Shown: piece after piece, positions 43,213 to 52,749 of the stretch
How positions within the stretch are numbered: the first letter of the stretch is position 1
Layout of the letters: each line of letters begins with the position of its first letter
The notes under the pieces: generated by a model
The model's database searches: none
What the model saw: only the letters and a program-made list of their open reading frames with translations
What the model was told of the DNA's origin: nothing
Position numbers and translations under genes: made by a program
From: an uncultured Blastocatellia bacterium
GTDB lineage: Bacteria > Acidobacteriota > Blastocatellia > Pyrinomonadales > Pyrinomonadaceae
Length of the DNA: 64,000 nt
Assembly: GCA_946480785.1 (NCBI GenBank)
Contig: CAMLLD010000009.1
Location: forward strand, 31,024 to 95,023
Reading direction: 5' to 3'

Positions 43213-44103
43213 CTAATCAAGTGCGCGCGCGAGCGCAGTGGAATTTACCTGCAACAGGCCGACGATGTTTTTGCGTTCGACGCGTTCGCGAATGACGCGG
43301 ACGGCGGAGTCGTCCGGTTTGTCGGGCAGGTTTGCGATGTCCAAAAGGATCGGTTCGAGACTTTCGAGCACCGATGAGATCTGCACGTCGCCGGTGGTCT
43401 CGGCTTCGCGGCGCAGCATCATGTTTTGATAGACGAGCTGGCGCGCGCGCTGTCGTTCATAGCTCACTTCAGTGGCTGAGTCGGGTTCGTCGAGACGCAC
43501 GTTACGGAACGCGCGCAGCAGTGTTTCGGCTTTTGCGAAATGGACCGCGGTCATGGTTTGTGTGTCAGCAGGACGAACTGGTTGCGGCTCGGCGAGACGA
43601 CGCGGTTGTGTGATTACTGCGAACTGTTCGCCGGGTTTTGGCTCCCGCACTAGCGGTTTGCGCGGTCGTTGTTGCTGCTGTTGCGGTTCACGGCGCGGCG
43701 CTTCTGAAGGAGCGATCGTCGGGGCTGGAGTAGGTGACGAAACCGGCGCTGCATTGTTGACCGCCACCTGCTGCGGCCGTTTGGAGGAGATTAAAAAGAT
43801 AGTAAGTGCGACGATCAGAATTGAAGCAAAACTGATCGTCGCCCACTTCCACGCAAAACCAAACGTCCCATGCTGTCGATTACGACCACCCGGCGACAAA
43901 ATCTTCGCGAGTGCGCGATTCTGCACCACCGGCGTCAACGACGGTTCAAAGCCCGCGATCTGACTGCGCAAACTCAGAAAGTCAGCACGCGCTTCAGCAC
44001 ACTGCGCACACATCACTAAGTGACGCTCAACTTCACGCGCCTCCGCCGGCGACAACTCACCATCAATCAGCGAAGAGATCTTTTCAGTAAATCCACAGTT
44101 CAT
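43213..44103 (-). CDS. zinc-finger anti-sigma factor (module B)
   Basis: 296 residues. The N-terminus carries the anti-sigma zinc motif HLVMCAQC (H-x3-C-x2-C) after an acidic helix (ISSLIDGELSPAEAREVERH). One transmembrane helix follows (about 87-107: ISFASILIVALTIFLIS), then a Pro/Gln/Arg-rich linker with a QQQQQ run, and a C-terminal domain shared with the module A protein (ETLLRAFRNVRL, MMLRREAE, LEPILLDIANLPD, IRERVERKNIV). It should bind the ECF sigma factor encoded 14 nt upstream until a periplasmic signal is received. Confidence 0.9.
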   Translation of the reverse strand: MNCGFTEKISSLIDGELSPAEAREVERHLVMCAQCAEARADFLSLRSQIAGFEPSLTPVVQNRALAKILSPGGRNRQHGTFGFAWKWATISFASILIVALTIFLISSKRPQQVAVNNAAPVSSPTPAPTIAPSEAPRREPQQQQQRPRKPLVREPKPGEQFAVITQPRRLAEPQPVRPADTQTMTAVHFAKAETLLRAFRNVRLDEPDSATEVSYERQRARQLVYQNMMLRREAETTGDVQISSVLESLEPILLDIANLPDKPDDSAVRVIRERVERKNIVGLLQVNSTALARALD

Positions 44104-44116
44104 ATCCGTGTACCAA

Positions 44117-44650
44117 CTAACTCACGCTTGCGCCTGCGACTTTCACTTTCTTACTCCACCTTTCACGCAACGCCGCCCGCGCCCGAAAAATATCAACCTT
44201 CACCTTGCTCTCCGAGATATTCAGCACCTGCCCGATCTCGCGATAACTCAACTGCTCCTGCTCCCGCAACAACAACGCTGTACGCTGATCCTCCGGCAGC
44301 GTCTGCAACATCTCGAGCACGAACTCCTTGCGTTCACGCGTTTCAAACTCCTGCTCGGGATTACGTGCCGCCGGTCTCATCGCTTCCACCACTCGATCAA
44401 ACAGCCGGTAGCGCGTGTGTGTCTTGCGAAACTCGTTGATGGCCATGTTGCGCGCGACGCGATAGAGCCAGAAGCGTGCTTCGCCGGGCGGCAAGGTGCC
44501 CCAAGCCGTACGATGAAGTTGCAGGAAACTCTCCTGTGCCAAATCCTGCGCCAGTGGCGCGCGGCCTCCCAATAAACACTCCAGAAAGCGGCATAGGCTA
44601 GGGTAAAAGTCCTGAAACAGCATGGTGAACTCGTCGTCTTGGCTCGCCAT
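44117..44650 (-). CDS. ECF RNA polymerase sigma factor (module B)
   Basis: 177 residues with region 2 (MLFQDFYPSLCRFLECLL, AQDLAQESFLQLHRT, RFWLYRVARNMAINEFRK) and region 4 (LPEDQRTALLLREQEQLSYREIGQVLNISESKVKVDIFRAR). First gene of module B. Its sequence differs clearly from the module A sigma factor, so the two may read different promoters or the same operon type by exchange. An ATG at 44650 gives a normal length for the family. Confidence 0.92.
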   Translation of the reverse strand: MASQDDEFTMLFQDFYPSLCRFLECLLGGRAPLAQDLAQESFLQLHRTAWGTLPPGEARFWLYRVARNMAINEFRKTHTRYRLFDRVVEAMRPAARNPEQEFETRERKEFVLEMLQTLPEDQRTALLLREQEQLSYREIGQVLNISESKVKVDIFRARAALRERWSKKVKVAGASVS

Positions 44651-44754
44651 AAGCTGCGCTACGTCTCCTAAAACACGCGTGCTCGGGAAAAGTTACAGGT
44701 TTTTGGTGGGAAGTTTTTTGTGCTTGAGATCCGGCGGCCGCGGCAAAGCGGAAC

Positions 44755-45741
44755 TCAGACGTTGTTGAGGATCTGCAAAGCGGTCGTCGAAAAAATCCTT
44801 TCCTTCTCTTCCTCACCAATGTCGAGCCCTTCGATCGACGACACCGCGCGGTCGATCGATCCGAGCAGGTGCGGATAATCACTGCCCATCACCATGTGCT
44901 CCGCGCCGACCATATTTCGCACCATCATCAACGTGTGCGGACTGAACGACACCGTGTCGTAGTACAAACGCTTCAAGTAGAAACTCGGCAGTTGATCGAT
45001 CTTCGCGCGACACTCCGGAAAGTCGCGCCAACCATTGTCCATGCGCTCCATCAAATACGGCACCGCGCCGCCCAGATGACCGACGATCCATCGTATGTCG
45101 GGAAATTCGGCAAACATCCCGTCGTAACACATGCGCGCCACCGCGAGGCTCGTGTCGAACGGAAAACCGATGATTGGACCAAGCACGTATTCGCGAAACG
45201 CGTCCGACTGCCCCGGAATCATCGGATGCAGAAAGATGCACAGCTTCATCCGGTTCGCTTCCGCGAAGAACGGCCGATACTCAGGCGCGGTCAACGCCTT
45301 GCCGCCGATGTTGCTGAGTAAGATAACGCCGTTGAGCTTCAACTCGTCGATCGCGCGATGAAGTTCGTTGAGCGCAGCGTCGGGTGCGTCCATCGGAATC
45401 GAAGCGAAGCCTTTGAAACGTTGCGGATGTTTCGCAATCAGTTCGGCGTATGAATCGTTGATCATGCGCGCGACTGCTGGTTGATGCTCCGCATTCGTGA
45501 AGAAGACGTTCGGTGTTGAAAGCGAGACGACTTCGACGTCGATCCCGACGCGATCCATGTCCGCGAGTCGTTGATTCACGTCGGTCATCGCGGGCGTGAC
45601 GCCGAAGAAGCGCGCGCCGCGATACGTGATGATCGTTTGTCCGCTCGGGCTTTTGCTGAAAGAAAACTCCGAGGGCAGATCGCGGATGGTCTGAAAAAAT
45701 TGTTCGGTGTAGAAGTGTGTGTGTAGATCGAATTTGGCCAC
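44755..45741 (-). CDS. amidohydrolase-2 / ACMSD-like hydrolase or decarboxylase
   Basis: 328 residues. The metal-binding DLHTH sits at residues 5-9, with later IFLHPM (His), WIVGHLGGAVPYLMERM (His) and VMGSDYPH (Asp), the order seen in the aminocarboxymuconate-semialdehyde decarboxylase family. It is expected to be a cytoplasmic, metal-dependent decarboxylase or hydrolase of an aromatic-pathway acid; the substrate is unknown. It is 29 nt downstream of the GNAT gene, so the two may be co-transcribed. Confidence 0.86.
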   Translation of the reverse strand: MAKFDLHTHFYTEQFFQTIRDLPSEFSFSKSPSGQTIITYRGARFFGVTPAMTDVNQRLADMDRVGIDVEVVSLSTPNVFFTNAEHQPAVARMINDSYAELIAKHPQRFKGFASIPMDAPDAALNELHRAIDELKLNGVILLSNIGGKALTAPEYRPFFAEANRMKLCIFLHPMIPGQSDAFREYVLGPIIGFPFDTSLAVARMCYDGMFAEFPDIRWIVGHLGGAVPYLMERMDNGWRDFPECRAKIDQLPSFYLKRLYYDTVSFSPHTLMMVRNMVGAEHMVMGSDYPHLLGSIDRAVSSIEGLDIGEEEKERIFSTTALQILNNV

Positions 45742-45770
45742 GGGTTGCTGCCTTACTTGTTTCGGGTGCG

Positions 45771-46262
45771 TTAGAGGTTCAGTTCGTATTCCTGTTCGGT
45801 GCGTGTGACGCCCCAGATCTCGCGCTGCCCTTCATGAATGCAAACGAAGCCAGCCTGTTTGTAGAGATGCACTGCGGCTTTGAACTCGTTCATGGTCCAG
45901 AGCCGGACTTTCTTGAAACCGTGTTCGCGACAGAACGTGAGCGCGCCGTTGATGAGTTCGCGGCCGACGCCACGGCCGCGCATGTCGGGATGAACCAGGA
46001 ACCAGCGTATCAGCGCGAGTTCTTCCGATTCGCCGTCGACGACAATCGAGCCCGTGATGCGGCCATCCGCTTCCGCGACTGCGACATAGTCTTTGGTCGG
46101 GTCGTAGCTCTTCACAAACTCTCCGAACCTGATCGCGACATCAGCTTCGAACGTCCCGCCGAGTCCATACTCACGCGGATAAAAAATGCCGTGCAAATAA
46201 ATGATGTAGCCGAGGTCGCCGGGCGCCAATTGGGTTCGAATCTGTACTTGCGGTGCGCTCAT
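45771..46262 (-). CDS. GNAT-family N-acetyltransferase
   Basis: 163 residues. The acetyl-CoA site is seen as RWFLVHPDMRGRGVGRELI (RGRGVG pyrophosphate loop), preceded by VAVAEADGRITGSIVV and followed by the C-terminal KAAVHLYKQAGFV, the usual GNAT order. The acceptor is unknown. It is divergent from the bactofilin gene, with 179 nt between them. Confidence 0.88.
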   Translation of the reverse strand: MSAPQVQIRTQLAPGDLGYIIYLHGIFYPREYGLGGTFEADVAIRFGEFVKSYDPTKDYVAVAEADGRITGSIVVDGESEELALIRWFLVHPDMRGRGVGRELINGALTFCREHGFKKVRLWTMNEFKAAVHLYKQAGFVCIHEGQREIWGVTRTEQEYELNL

Positions 46263-46441
46263 CCTCGTTTCAGTTTGCCTTCGAACGGCAATCTAATCGT
46301 AACATTCCCGCCGTCGGCGCAGATGCTATAGTGGCGAACAGCTAGGTTAACTTCTACAGCAGCGGCGGCGGCACCCCGGCGGTTCCGATCCTACCTGATC
46401 GAATCAACAGACTAACGGAAGAGTACGGAAGGGGCAGCAGC

Positions 46442-46840
46442 ATGACTACTCCAGTTGCGAGCAGAGACGAACGCGGTCAGCCTACGCTCGTCAATGGCCA
46501 CCGGACAAATCCGAACAAAGATAACTGGCTTGGTTTCGTGGGCGACGTAGTCAACTTCACGGGGGAAGTGTGTTTCAAGTCGATGCTGCGGATCGACGGT
46601 CACTTTTCCGGCAACGTCATCTCAACTGACGGCACGTTGATCGTGAGCACCGGCGCGCAGGTGACGCAGGCCGTGATTAAAGTCGCGGTCGCAAAGATTA
46701 ACGGCACTGTGGAAGGCAACATCCTCGCGAGCAAAGAACTGGTCCTCGGCCGCACGGCGAACGTACGCGGCCACGTCACCTCCCCCGCCCTGGTCGTCGA
46801 AGAAGGCGCCCAACTCAACGGCACCTGCCGCCGGAGTTGA
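46442..46840 (+). CDS. bactofilin family cytoskeletal protein
   Basis: 132 residues. Core (about 35-130) of a bactofilin beta-helix with regularly spaced Gly and hydrophobic residues: FTGEVCFKSMLRIDGHFSGNV, STDGTLIVSTGAQV, INGTVEGNILASKELVLG. The N-terminal ~30 residues are polar and flexible. Bactofilins polymerise into filaments at the inner membrane and position cell-wall or motility machinery. A TATAGT box at 46327-46332 would give a leader of about 100 nt. It stands alone, followed by a repeat region. Confidence 0.88.
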   Translation: MTTPVASRDERGQPTLVNGHRTNPNKDNWLGFVGDVVNFTGEVCFKSMLRIDGHFSGNVISTDGTLIVSTGAQVTQAVIKVAVAKINGTVEGNILASKELVLGRTANVRGHVTSPALVVEEGAQLNGTCRRS

Positions 46841-46957
46841 ATGTCGGTTATGTTGAGTCCGGCTTCACGGGTCTGTACACGCGAAAGCACTCCCGTTCAG
46901 ATCAACTGTTCGAAGACAAACCTCTTAGTTAGCTTGTCTCACGCGAGGTTGCGCTGC

Positions 46958-47170
46958 GCGCCGAAGGCGCGGCAGAAGGTAGCCAGGGGTGAACGTGTGA
47001 GCGAAGCGAGCACGGAACCCCTGGATCGTCAGTCTCAGCCATTGCAGCTCCGAAGGAGCGACAGACACGCACTCTGTCGCGCCTCCGGCGCTACCTTCAA
47101 TATCTAACACGATCCAGGGGCCGCGCGCTTCGCGCTTGCCCCTGGCTACCTTATTCCGCGCCTTCGGCGC
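46958..47170. mobile_element. complex inverted-repeat element (no gene)
   Basis: Two outer arms of 32 nt (46958-46989 and 47139-47170), inverted with three differences and built on GCGCCGAAGGCGCGG and GTAGCCAGGGG. A second, nested pair is CCCCTGGATCGT (47018-47029) and ACGATCCAGGGG (47109-47120). Short hairpins such as CTCCGAAGGAG lie inside. The gene-free stretch 46841-47221 is explained largely by this element. No transposase is present, so a MITE-like non-autonomous element or a structured repeat is likely. Confidence 0.7.
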
Positions 47171-47221
47171 TAAGAGTCACTGTATCTGTGCATCTATCTC
47201 CGCGCGGTGAGAGCGGACGAG

Positions 47222-47659
47222 CTACTTGATCCAGCGTTTGGTGTTTGCGACTTCGTCGATCTTGTTTTCGAGAGCAGTGAGTTGGTCCAAAACCGTTAGG
47301 CCGCGGCAGCCGAGATAGTGGTTGATTCGTTTCACTTGCCCTTTCTGGTTGATTGAGGTGATGGCTGACGGGTAGTCGGTCCACATGTCGGGGCAGCGAT
47401 CGCCGACATACTCATCGTCGAGCTTCATGTAGTTGATGCGATTGAACGCGCGTACCAGTTCGTCGAGTTGCGCCTTGGTGATTTGCCCTTCTTCCCGGCC
47501 CTTGTGCTTGACGAACTTTTTTCCTTCAAACACCACCTTGCCGTCATCGAAGATCGTCAACTTGTAAGCCGGGCAAGTGCCGAAACACGTCGTGCGTTCG
47601 AGCGTGATCACCGGCACGGCGGCTAAGGACAAAGTAAGTGCGAGCAACATGTGCGTCAT
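47222..47659 (-). CDS. DUF6438 protein
   Basis: 145 residues. A short hydrophobic leader (1-17) precedes the hallmark ITLERTTCFGTCPAYKLTIFDDG. Later residues carry GREEGQITKAQLDELVRAF and DMWTDYPSAITSI, all typical of DUF6438. The two Cys of CFGTC may form a disulfide or bind metal. Function unknown. Probably the last gene of the minus-strand operon starting at the glycosyltransferase. Confidence 0.82.
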   Translation of the reverse strand: MTHMLLALTLSLAAVPVITLERTTCFGTCPAYKLTIFDDGKVVFEGKKFVKHKGREEGQITKAQLDELVRAFNRINYMKLDDEYVGDRCPDMWTDYPSAITSINQKGQVKRINHYLGCRGLTVLDQLTALENKIDEVANTKRWIK

Positions 47660-47715
47660 AACGTTTGCGGCGAGACAGCCTCATCGATCGCGGTTGCAGT
47701 CTTATCGATCGCTGG

Positions 47716-48216
47716 TCATTGACTCGGCAACGTGTATTCGAAATCGTAAGAGTGCTCGCCGTCGGCGATGATGATGTTCATGCGACCTGTCAGGCCCACC
47801 AGATCGTCGGTACCGGAGTCGGGGATAACGGTAATGGTCAGGTCGCCGGCGCCGCGCGTCATCGTGCCGCTGTGTTGAAGATAAAAACTGCCGCGACGGC
47901 CGCCCAATGTGCCCGTCACTTTCTCAATAGCAACGTAACCAGCCGACCCTTGCACACTGCTGCTGCTCGCCATCAACATCTGCCCTTTGCTCGTGGCCTC
48001 GAGGTCGCCGTGAAACTGCTTGTCGATCGACATGCGCCCGACCGCTGCGTCAGCGCCTTCCTGCGGCGTGAGCTTCACGTCAAACGGACCACTCGCTCGT
48101 TTACTCATCTGCTCATTCCTTTTCTGAACGTTCGTTTGCGTCCGGCGCGCGTGTCCGGCGCTCGCGATCGCCACAGCGCAAACACAAACCAGCAACACGA
48201 TCAACAGTCGGCCCAT
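47716..48216 (-). CDS. secreted DUF3224 domain protein
   Basis: 166 residues. The ATG at 48216 is preceded by GGAGGAG and starts a signal peptide (1-22). The DUF3224 body is seen as [60 protein letters not shown] and [17 protein letters not shown]. The fold is a beta-barrel-like domain; the function is unknown. The usual DUF3224 proteins are cytoplasmic, so the leader here is unusual. Confidence 0.85.
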   Translation of the reverse strand: MGRLLIVLLVCVCAVAIASAGHARRTQTNVQKRNEQMSKRASGPFDVKLTPQEGADAAVGRMSIDKQFHGDLEATSKGQMLMASSSSVQGSAGYVAIEKVTGTLGGRRGSFYLQHSGTMTRGAGDLTITVIPDSGTDDLVGLTGRMNIIIADGEHSYDFEYTLPSQ

Positions 48217-48235
48217 CGTTGCTCCTCCAACTCGC

Positions 48236-48520
48236 CTAGTCCCCCGCCACAGCCGCGGGAAAACGTTCAGCGGAACGAGCGCGCGCTTTCGCGGCCTCGA
48301 CTTCACGATCGCGCGGCGGCGCATTGGTCGTCAACGACTCGAGCAGCTCCTGCGCTGCTTCAGTCACCTTTTCGACCGCGCGATCAAACGCCGCTTCGTT
48401 CGCCTTCGAAGGCTTTGTAAAACCACTCAGCTTGCGTACGAACTGAATCGCCGACGCGCGAATCTCCGCTTCCGTCGCCGGTGGTTGAAAGTTGTGTAGC
48501 GTCTTGATGTTTCGACACAT
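48236..48520 (-). CDS. DUF2277 protein
   Basis: 94 residues. Almost the whole sequence is the family signature: [38 protein letters not shown] and [20 protein letters not shown]. The function is unknown. It lies between the MgtC gene (11 nt) and the DUF3224 gene (19 nt), so a shared operon is likely. Confidence 0.9.
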   Translation of the reverse strand: MCRNIKTLHNFQPPATEAEIRASAIQFVRKLSGFTKPSKANEAAFDRAVEKVTEAAQELLESLTTNAPPRDREVEAAKARARSAERFPAAVAGD

Positions 48521-48531
48521 AATCCTTTCCT

Positions 48532-49011
48532 CTACTTCTGATCTTTCTCATCCTCGCGACGTTCGAGCACGCCCGCTAACGCGAGCACGATAACCGTCAA
48601 CACGGAACTAATCAAAGCGATGCCAATCTCGCCGCCGCCACATGCGACGCCGATCGCCGCCGTTATCCACAGACCCGCAGCCGTGGTCAATCCTTTGATG
48701 TCGTGCTCCGCGCTGATCTTAAGAATCGATCCCGCGCCGATGAAACCGATCCCGGTGACGATGCCCTGAATCACGCGCGACTGCGCGTCGAGCTGCATAC
48801 CCATTCCCGCAGACGCGAGCACAACAACCGCAGTGCCGAGACAAACCAGAATGTGTGTGCGCACGCCAGCGGGCTTATGCGCCCTCTCGCGTTGCATACC
48901 CACGAGCCCGCCGAGAAACGCGGCGACAATTAACCGCACAATAACTTGCGCAAGCAGACGCCCCGAACCAATGCCGAAGGTCAGCTCCTGCCACAACATG
49001 TCCATCGCCAA
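48532..49011 (-). CDS. MgtC/SapB family membrane protein
   Basis: 159 residues with about four membrane helices. Family signs: AFLGGLVGMQRE in the first conserved stretch, GVRTHILVCLGTAVVVL, GIGFIGAGSILK and GLTTAAGLWITAAIGVACGGG. MgtC is linked to growth at low magnesium and to control of ATP synthase. It is preceded 11 nt upstream by the small membrane protein gene. Confidence 0.9.
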   Translation of the reverse strand: MAMDMLWQELTFGIGSGRLLAQVIVRLIVAAFLGGLVGMQRERAHKPAGVRTHILVCLGTAVVVLASAGMGMQLDAQSRVIQGIVTGIGFIGAGSILKISAEHDIKGLTTAAGLWITAAIGVACGGGEIGIALISSVLTVIVLALAGVLERREDEKDQK

Positions 49012-49022
49012 ACTCTCCGAAG

Positions 49023-49313
49023 TTAACGACCAAAGAAACCAGGATCCATCAGGTACCAGTTCACCAGTCCCGCTGCCAGTCCGACCAGAAACACGAGCAG
49101 CACGATCACCTTTTCCTTCCTCGTATTCGGTTTGCCGCCGAGCGACGGAAAGAGCAGCAGGAAGACTCCGCCTACCACGCCGAGCGGCGCAAACGTCGCC
49201 ATCTTCAACGAGTAGACGCCCTCTTCATGCAAGCGGTACCAACCGTAATAGATCATCGCCGCCGAAAACACGATCAGGAGGATCGCGATCAGGCGTTGTT
49301 TCAAGTGAGACAT
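49023..49313 (-). CDS. small membrane protein, unknown function
   Basis: 96 residues starting at the ATG at 49313 with GGAG about 9 nt upstream. Three hydrophobic segments (about 8-25, 40-57 and 69-88) and a KPNTRKEK loop between the last two. I do not recognise the family. It is 18 nt downstream of the glycosyltransferase gene. Confidence 0.72.
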   Translation of the reverse strand: MSHLKQRLIAILLIVFSAAMIYYGWYRLHEEGVYSLKMATFAPLGVVGGVFLLLFPSLGGKPNTRKEKVIVLLVFLVGLAAGLVNWYLMDPGFFGR

Positions 49314-49331
49314 GGTTTCGTTCTCCAACAA

Positions 49332-50474
49332 TCACAGACGAGCGAGCACGGCGACAGTTTCCCGGCACATGCGCAGAGCGTCGTAACGCTCACGGATGCG
49401 CGCGCGATTCGCGGCGCCGTTTCGCGCGCAAAGCTCAGGATCGCGAGCAAGCTTCAGCAATACACCAGCGAGCGAATCAGCATCGCCGACCGGAGTCAAA
49501 AATTGCGCGCCGGTTGGTCCAACTACTTCACGAATCCCCTCAATGTCGGTGCCCGCGACCGGCAATCCCGCCGCCATACTTTCCAACACCGCGTTCGGAC
49601 AACCTTCCGAACGCGAACTAAACACACTCACGTCTGCAGCTTCGAGCAATCCCGACACGTCAGACACGTGGCCCGTGAATCGAACCGCGCCGTCGAGTTT
49701 GAGATCCGCAGCAAGCGCGGCCAGAGATTCATACGCGCCGTCATGCCGGCCGGCCAACACGAGCAGCGGCGAGCGCCCGTTACTTTCAAACTCCGTCACG
49801 ACCTTGCGCCACGCGTGCAACAACGTCACGTGGTCTTTCAACGTATGAAGGTTCGCGACCATGCACGCCACAAACGAACGATCGTCAACTGCGAGACGTT
49901 CGCGCCACGCGCGCCGGTCCGACTCCGGCGCAACCGTTTCAAGGCCATTGCGAATCACCGTCACCTTCGCTTCGTCGACGCCGAGTTTTTCGATCAGGAA
50001 ACGCGCGCCTCCTTCGGAGTTGGAAATAAATTGCGGCGTGCGTTTGGCGGCCCGCCGAGCGACCCGCGAACCATACGGCACAATCCCCTCGTCGCGCTGA
50101 TTCCACACGCACGCGCGCGCTCCGGTCCAGCGCCAGATCAGGCCACACAGAATGTTTGGACCAAGCGTGTACGGCAACAGGATATCCGGCTTCGTCGCAC
50201 GTAGAGCTGCACAGACGCGGATGAGGTCACGGCCTTGCCGCAATCGCGGCCCGCTAAACGGATACGGCATCAGGCGCCACGGCAGCCCGTACCGTTCACA
50301 CGTCTCCGCGACCGGACCAGTCTTGTTGAATCCCCAAACCTGGACCACCGCCTGCTCGTGCTCGGAAAGATAGCGCGCGAGAATCAGCGCCTGGCGTTCC
50401 GCGCCGCCGAGTTCGAGATTTCCCAAAACGAAAACAATGCGGCGGCCCTTCAACGTAGTGATGCGATGGTTCAT
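49332..50474 (-). CDS. GT4-family glycosyltransferase
   Basis: 380 residues. N-terminal Rossmann part: FVLGNLELGGAERQALILARYL (the GGAE motif), then NILCGLIWRWTGA. C-terminal nucleotide-sugar site: VIRNGLE, ANLHTLKDHVTLLHAW, GLLEAADVSVFSSRSEGCPNAVLESMAAGLPV, the EX7E signature of GT4. It transfers a sugar from a nucleotide donor to an unknown acceptor, perhaps envelope glycan. The ATG at 50474 directly follows a palindromic repeat, and no ribosome-binding site is visible in it. Confidence 0.9.
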   Translation of the reverse strand: MNHRITTLKGRRIVFVLGNLELGGAERQALILARYLSEHEQAVVQVWGFNKTGPVAETCERYGLPWRLMPYPFSGPRLRQGRDLIRVCAALRATKPDILLPYTLGPNILCGLIWRWTGARACVWNQRDEGIVPYGSRVARRAAKRTPQFISNSEGGARFLIEKLGVDEAKVTVIRNGLETVAPESDRRAWRERLAVDDRSFVACMVANLHTLKDHVTLLHAWRKVVTEFESNGRSPLLVLAGRHDGAYESLAALAADLKLDGAVRFTGHVSDVSGLLEAADVSVFSSRSEGCPNAVLESMAAGLPVAGTDIEGIREVVGPTGAQFLTPVGDADSLAGVLLKLARDPELCARNGAANRARIRERYDALRMCRETVAVLARL

Positions 50475-50560
50475 CTTTGGAGTGCGCCGACTTGACGCCG
50501 CTTTACTCCCGCTTGTGCACGATTAGAGGGAAAGCGGCGTCAAGTCGCCGCACTCCAAAG
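50475..50560. repeat. palindromic intergenic repeat, copy 3
   Basis: Arms 50475-50504 and 50531-50560 (30 nt, one mismatch) with a 26-nt loop that shares GCACGAT with the loop of copy 1. The element fills exactly the whole space between the VWFA stop (50561) and the glycosyltransferase start (50474). Confidence 0.9.
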
Positions 50561-52711
50561 TCAGCGCACAATGAAGTCGGCGGTCTGGGCGGCGGTCCGG
50601 CCGGCGAGGGCGTCGGTGATGACGACTTTCAGATCGTAGCGGCCGGGCGCGAGCGTCTTGAGCGCGAGCTCTTCGCCAAACGGAATCCGCTGCGGGTCTG
50701 GTCCACCGTTGTTCAACCTCCGTGGCGGCGAGCTCAGCACCGGCTGGCCGTCGCGCAGCACGTGCGTCTGCACTGTCAGCTGCGGATTGCCGCCCGCGTC
50801 GCGCTTCGCGTTGTAGACAAAGATCCAGTAACCAAGCGGCGCGGAGCGCGCGAAACTATGGTCCACACTCAACTGGACCTGCGGACTCGCAGCCGCCTTG
50901 CTCCGATCTTCGACGACCTGCCCGCCGAGCAACACACTGCTGAGCGTGAGCTCGTTGCGCGCCAGATCCGGAATCACGATCCACTGCATCGCACTGCCGA
51001 CCAGCCCTGATTTTTCATCGCGCGCGGCAACACGAAACTGGTAAATGCCGGGTGTGAGCGGTGTGTGATGGTTATAAAAAATTCCCTCGTCAGCCTGCCC
51101 CGACTTGCGCGGATTGACGTTGAACTCGTTGCGAAAACTCCCGGCGATCTTGCCCTTATCATTGAGCACTACCCCTGCGAGACGAATCGTGGCGGGTTGC
51201 GTTCCGTCAGCGCCAAACATCAGGCCGTGGGCTGAGATCTCGAGGGACGACGTCACCACGAGGCCATTCGCGGGCGTGTTCAAGTAAGTCAATGACAACA
51301 ACACCGGCAAGCCGTGCGCGGGAAAACTATCGACAAGCGCATCGCGCATCTCGCTATCCGGCGTCTTCGGTTTCGCGGAATCATTCGCGGCTGCGGTGGT
51401 TGGCGCAGGAGTTGGACCATTGACATAGCCACGCGGCGCACGTACCGTCAACTCCGGCTGGCCCGTAATCGCGATCTTCACGTGCCGAAACTTCGTCGCT
51501 CGTTCTTCGTCGTTTTCCGGCCGCCACGCCACGAGATAGTAGTTCGACGTCTCATCGAGAACGTTCGAGAGCCAGCGGTCGAAGAAGTTCGTGTTGCGCA
51601 ACGCGCGTCCGCCTGTATCAGCCGCGAGTGCACTCAACGCGTCCTGATACGTTTCGAGCTCGCCGGTGGAAGCGATGTCCAGCCGGCCGCCCCCATCGAA
51701 CGGTCTTTTACCTTCGGGATCGACAAACGTGCTGTTGACCAGTCCCTTCGCATGAATGGTGTAGACCACCACTCCGGCGCGTTGCGCGGCGTCGATCACG
51801 TGCTCAAGCTTGTCACGCGTCGCCGCCGCATGTGGACCAGCATCGAGCAGAAAACCATCAGAAACAAAAAACGCGAGCTTGCGGCCGGGTGCACGCGCCG
51901 CGGAATGCATCAGCGACTCGAGCGAGTTGTAAGTGTTTTGCGTGATCTGCGCGGCCTGCATCAACACGGCGCGCGCGCTGTTCTTCACCTGCGTCTCGCA
52001 CGAAGCGCGAACGATCGCTTGCATCTGTTTCGCCTTGCGAAACGTCGAAGCGCCCTTCATGCATTCTTCGATATAAAAGGTGAGCACTTTGTCGTCGCCC
52101 CGGCTGGTGTCGATGTGCAGCGCCATGTACTCCGTCATCTTCGTACTGCTGCCCACGTTGTAGCCGCTCGCGTCGTACTGGCGCGGCAACAGTCGCGCCA
52201 GCGCCGCATCGAGCACCGCACGGTTGTTGGTGAACTGTTCGAGGAAACCGATCTGCCCGCTCGCGGAAGCGATCGCCACGTTGTCTTTCGAGCTCATCTC
52301 GCGCTCGAGAAAGTGCTGCAGCATCATGCGCGTGCGGTTGAGGCTGTCGGGCTCGAGATGCAGATCGTCGATGAAGAACACGATCGTGCGGCCGGGAACA
52401 GTTGCCGGCGGCAGCGGCGCATTGGAATTAACCCCAAGGCCGCGCGCAGCGAGCTCTTGTTCACGCGGACTGCCTGACGCGATGCGCTCGAAGAACGCGA
52501 TCGGCCGGGGCTTGCCGTCGACCATCAACTCAAACTGATAGCGCTGCAGGCCGTCGACAAAGTTTCCCTTCTTGTCGAGCACCGTGACCGCCGTCTGCAC
52601 GAGTTCGGTGTTGGTGCGGATGACGTCTTGTGCCGGTTGCTGCGCCGCCTCCTGGGCGTTGGCGGCGATGAAACTGAGCGTGAGCAGGAGAACGAGGTAA
52701 AGAGATTTCAT
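50561..52711 (-). CDS. VWFA-related Acidobacterial domain protein, solitary copy 5
   Basis: 716 residues. The ATG at 52711 has GAGGA upstream and a signal peptide (1-19, ending ANAQ). It follows the same plan as the array proteins ([47 protein letters not shown]) but is distant: the altered metal motif is DDLHLEPDS, the segment [10 protein letters not shown] links to the C-terminal part, and the array's GGFQ/LDRI stretch is replaced by [15 protein letters not shown]. Divergent from fumarase. Secreted, function unknown. Confidence 0.9.
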   Translation of the reverse strand: MKSLYLVLLLTLSFIAANAQEAAQQPAQDVIRTNTELVQTAVTVLDKKGNFVDGLQRYQFELMVDGKPRPIAFFERIASGSPREQELAARGLGVNSNAPLPPATVPGRTIVFFIDDLHLEPDSLNRTRMMLQHFLEREMSSKDNVAIASASGQIGFLEQFTNNRAVLDAALARLLPRQYDASGYNVGSSTKMTEYMALHIDTSRGDDKVLTFYIEECMKGASTFRKAKQMQAIVRASCETQVKNSARAVLMQAAQITQNTYNSLESLMHSAARAPGRKLAFFVSDGFLLDAGPHAAATRDKLEHVIDAAQRAGVVVYTIHAKGLVNSTFVDPEGKRPFDGGGRLDIASTGELETYQDALSALAADTGGRALRNTNFFDRWLSNVLDETSNYYLVAWRPENDEERATKFRHVKIAITGQPELTVRAPRGYVNGPTPAPTTAAANDSAKPKTPDSEMRDALVDSFPAHGLPVLLSLTYLNTPANGLVVTSSLEISAHGLMFGADGTQPATIRLAGVVLNDKGKIAGSFRNEFNVNPRKSGQADEGIFYNHHTPLTPGIYQFRVAARDEKSGLVGSAMQWIVIPDLARNELTLSSVLLGGQVVEDRSKAAASPQVQLSVDHSFARSAPLGYWIFVYNAKRDAGGNPQLTVQTHVLRDGQPVLSSPPRRLNNGGPDPQRIPFGEELALKTLAPGRYDLKVVITDALAGRTAAQTADFIVR

Positions 52712-52749
52712 GGTTGTCCTCGAATAGGGCGGATCTGGGACTGTGATGA

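Noticed and set aside
46841..47110. Short frames between bactofilin and DUF6438 genes
   Set aside because: They are translations of the inverted-repeat element and have no ribosome-binding site or homologous motif.
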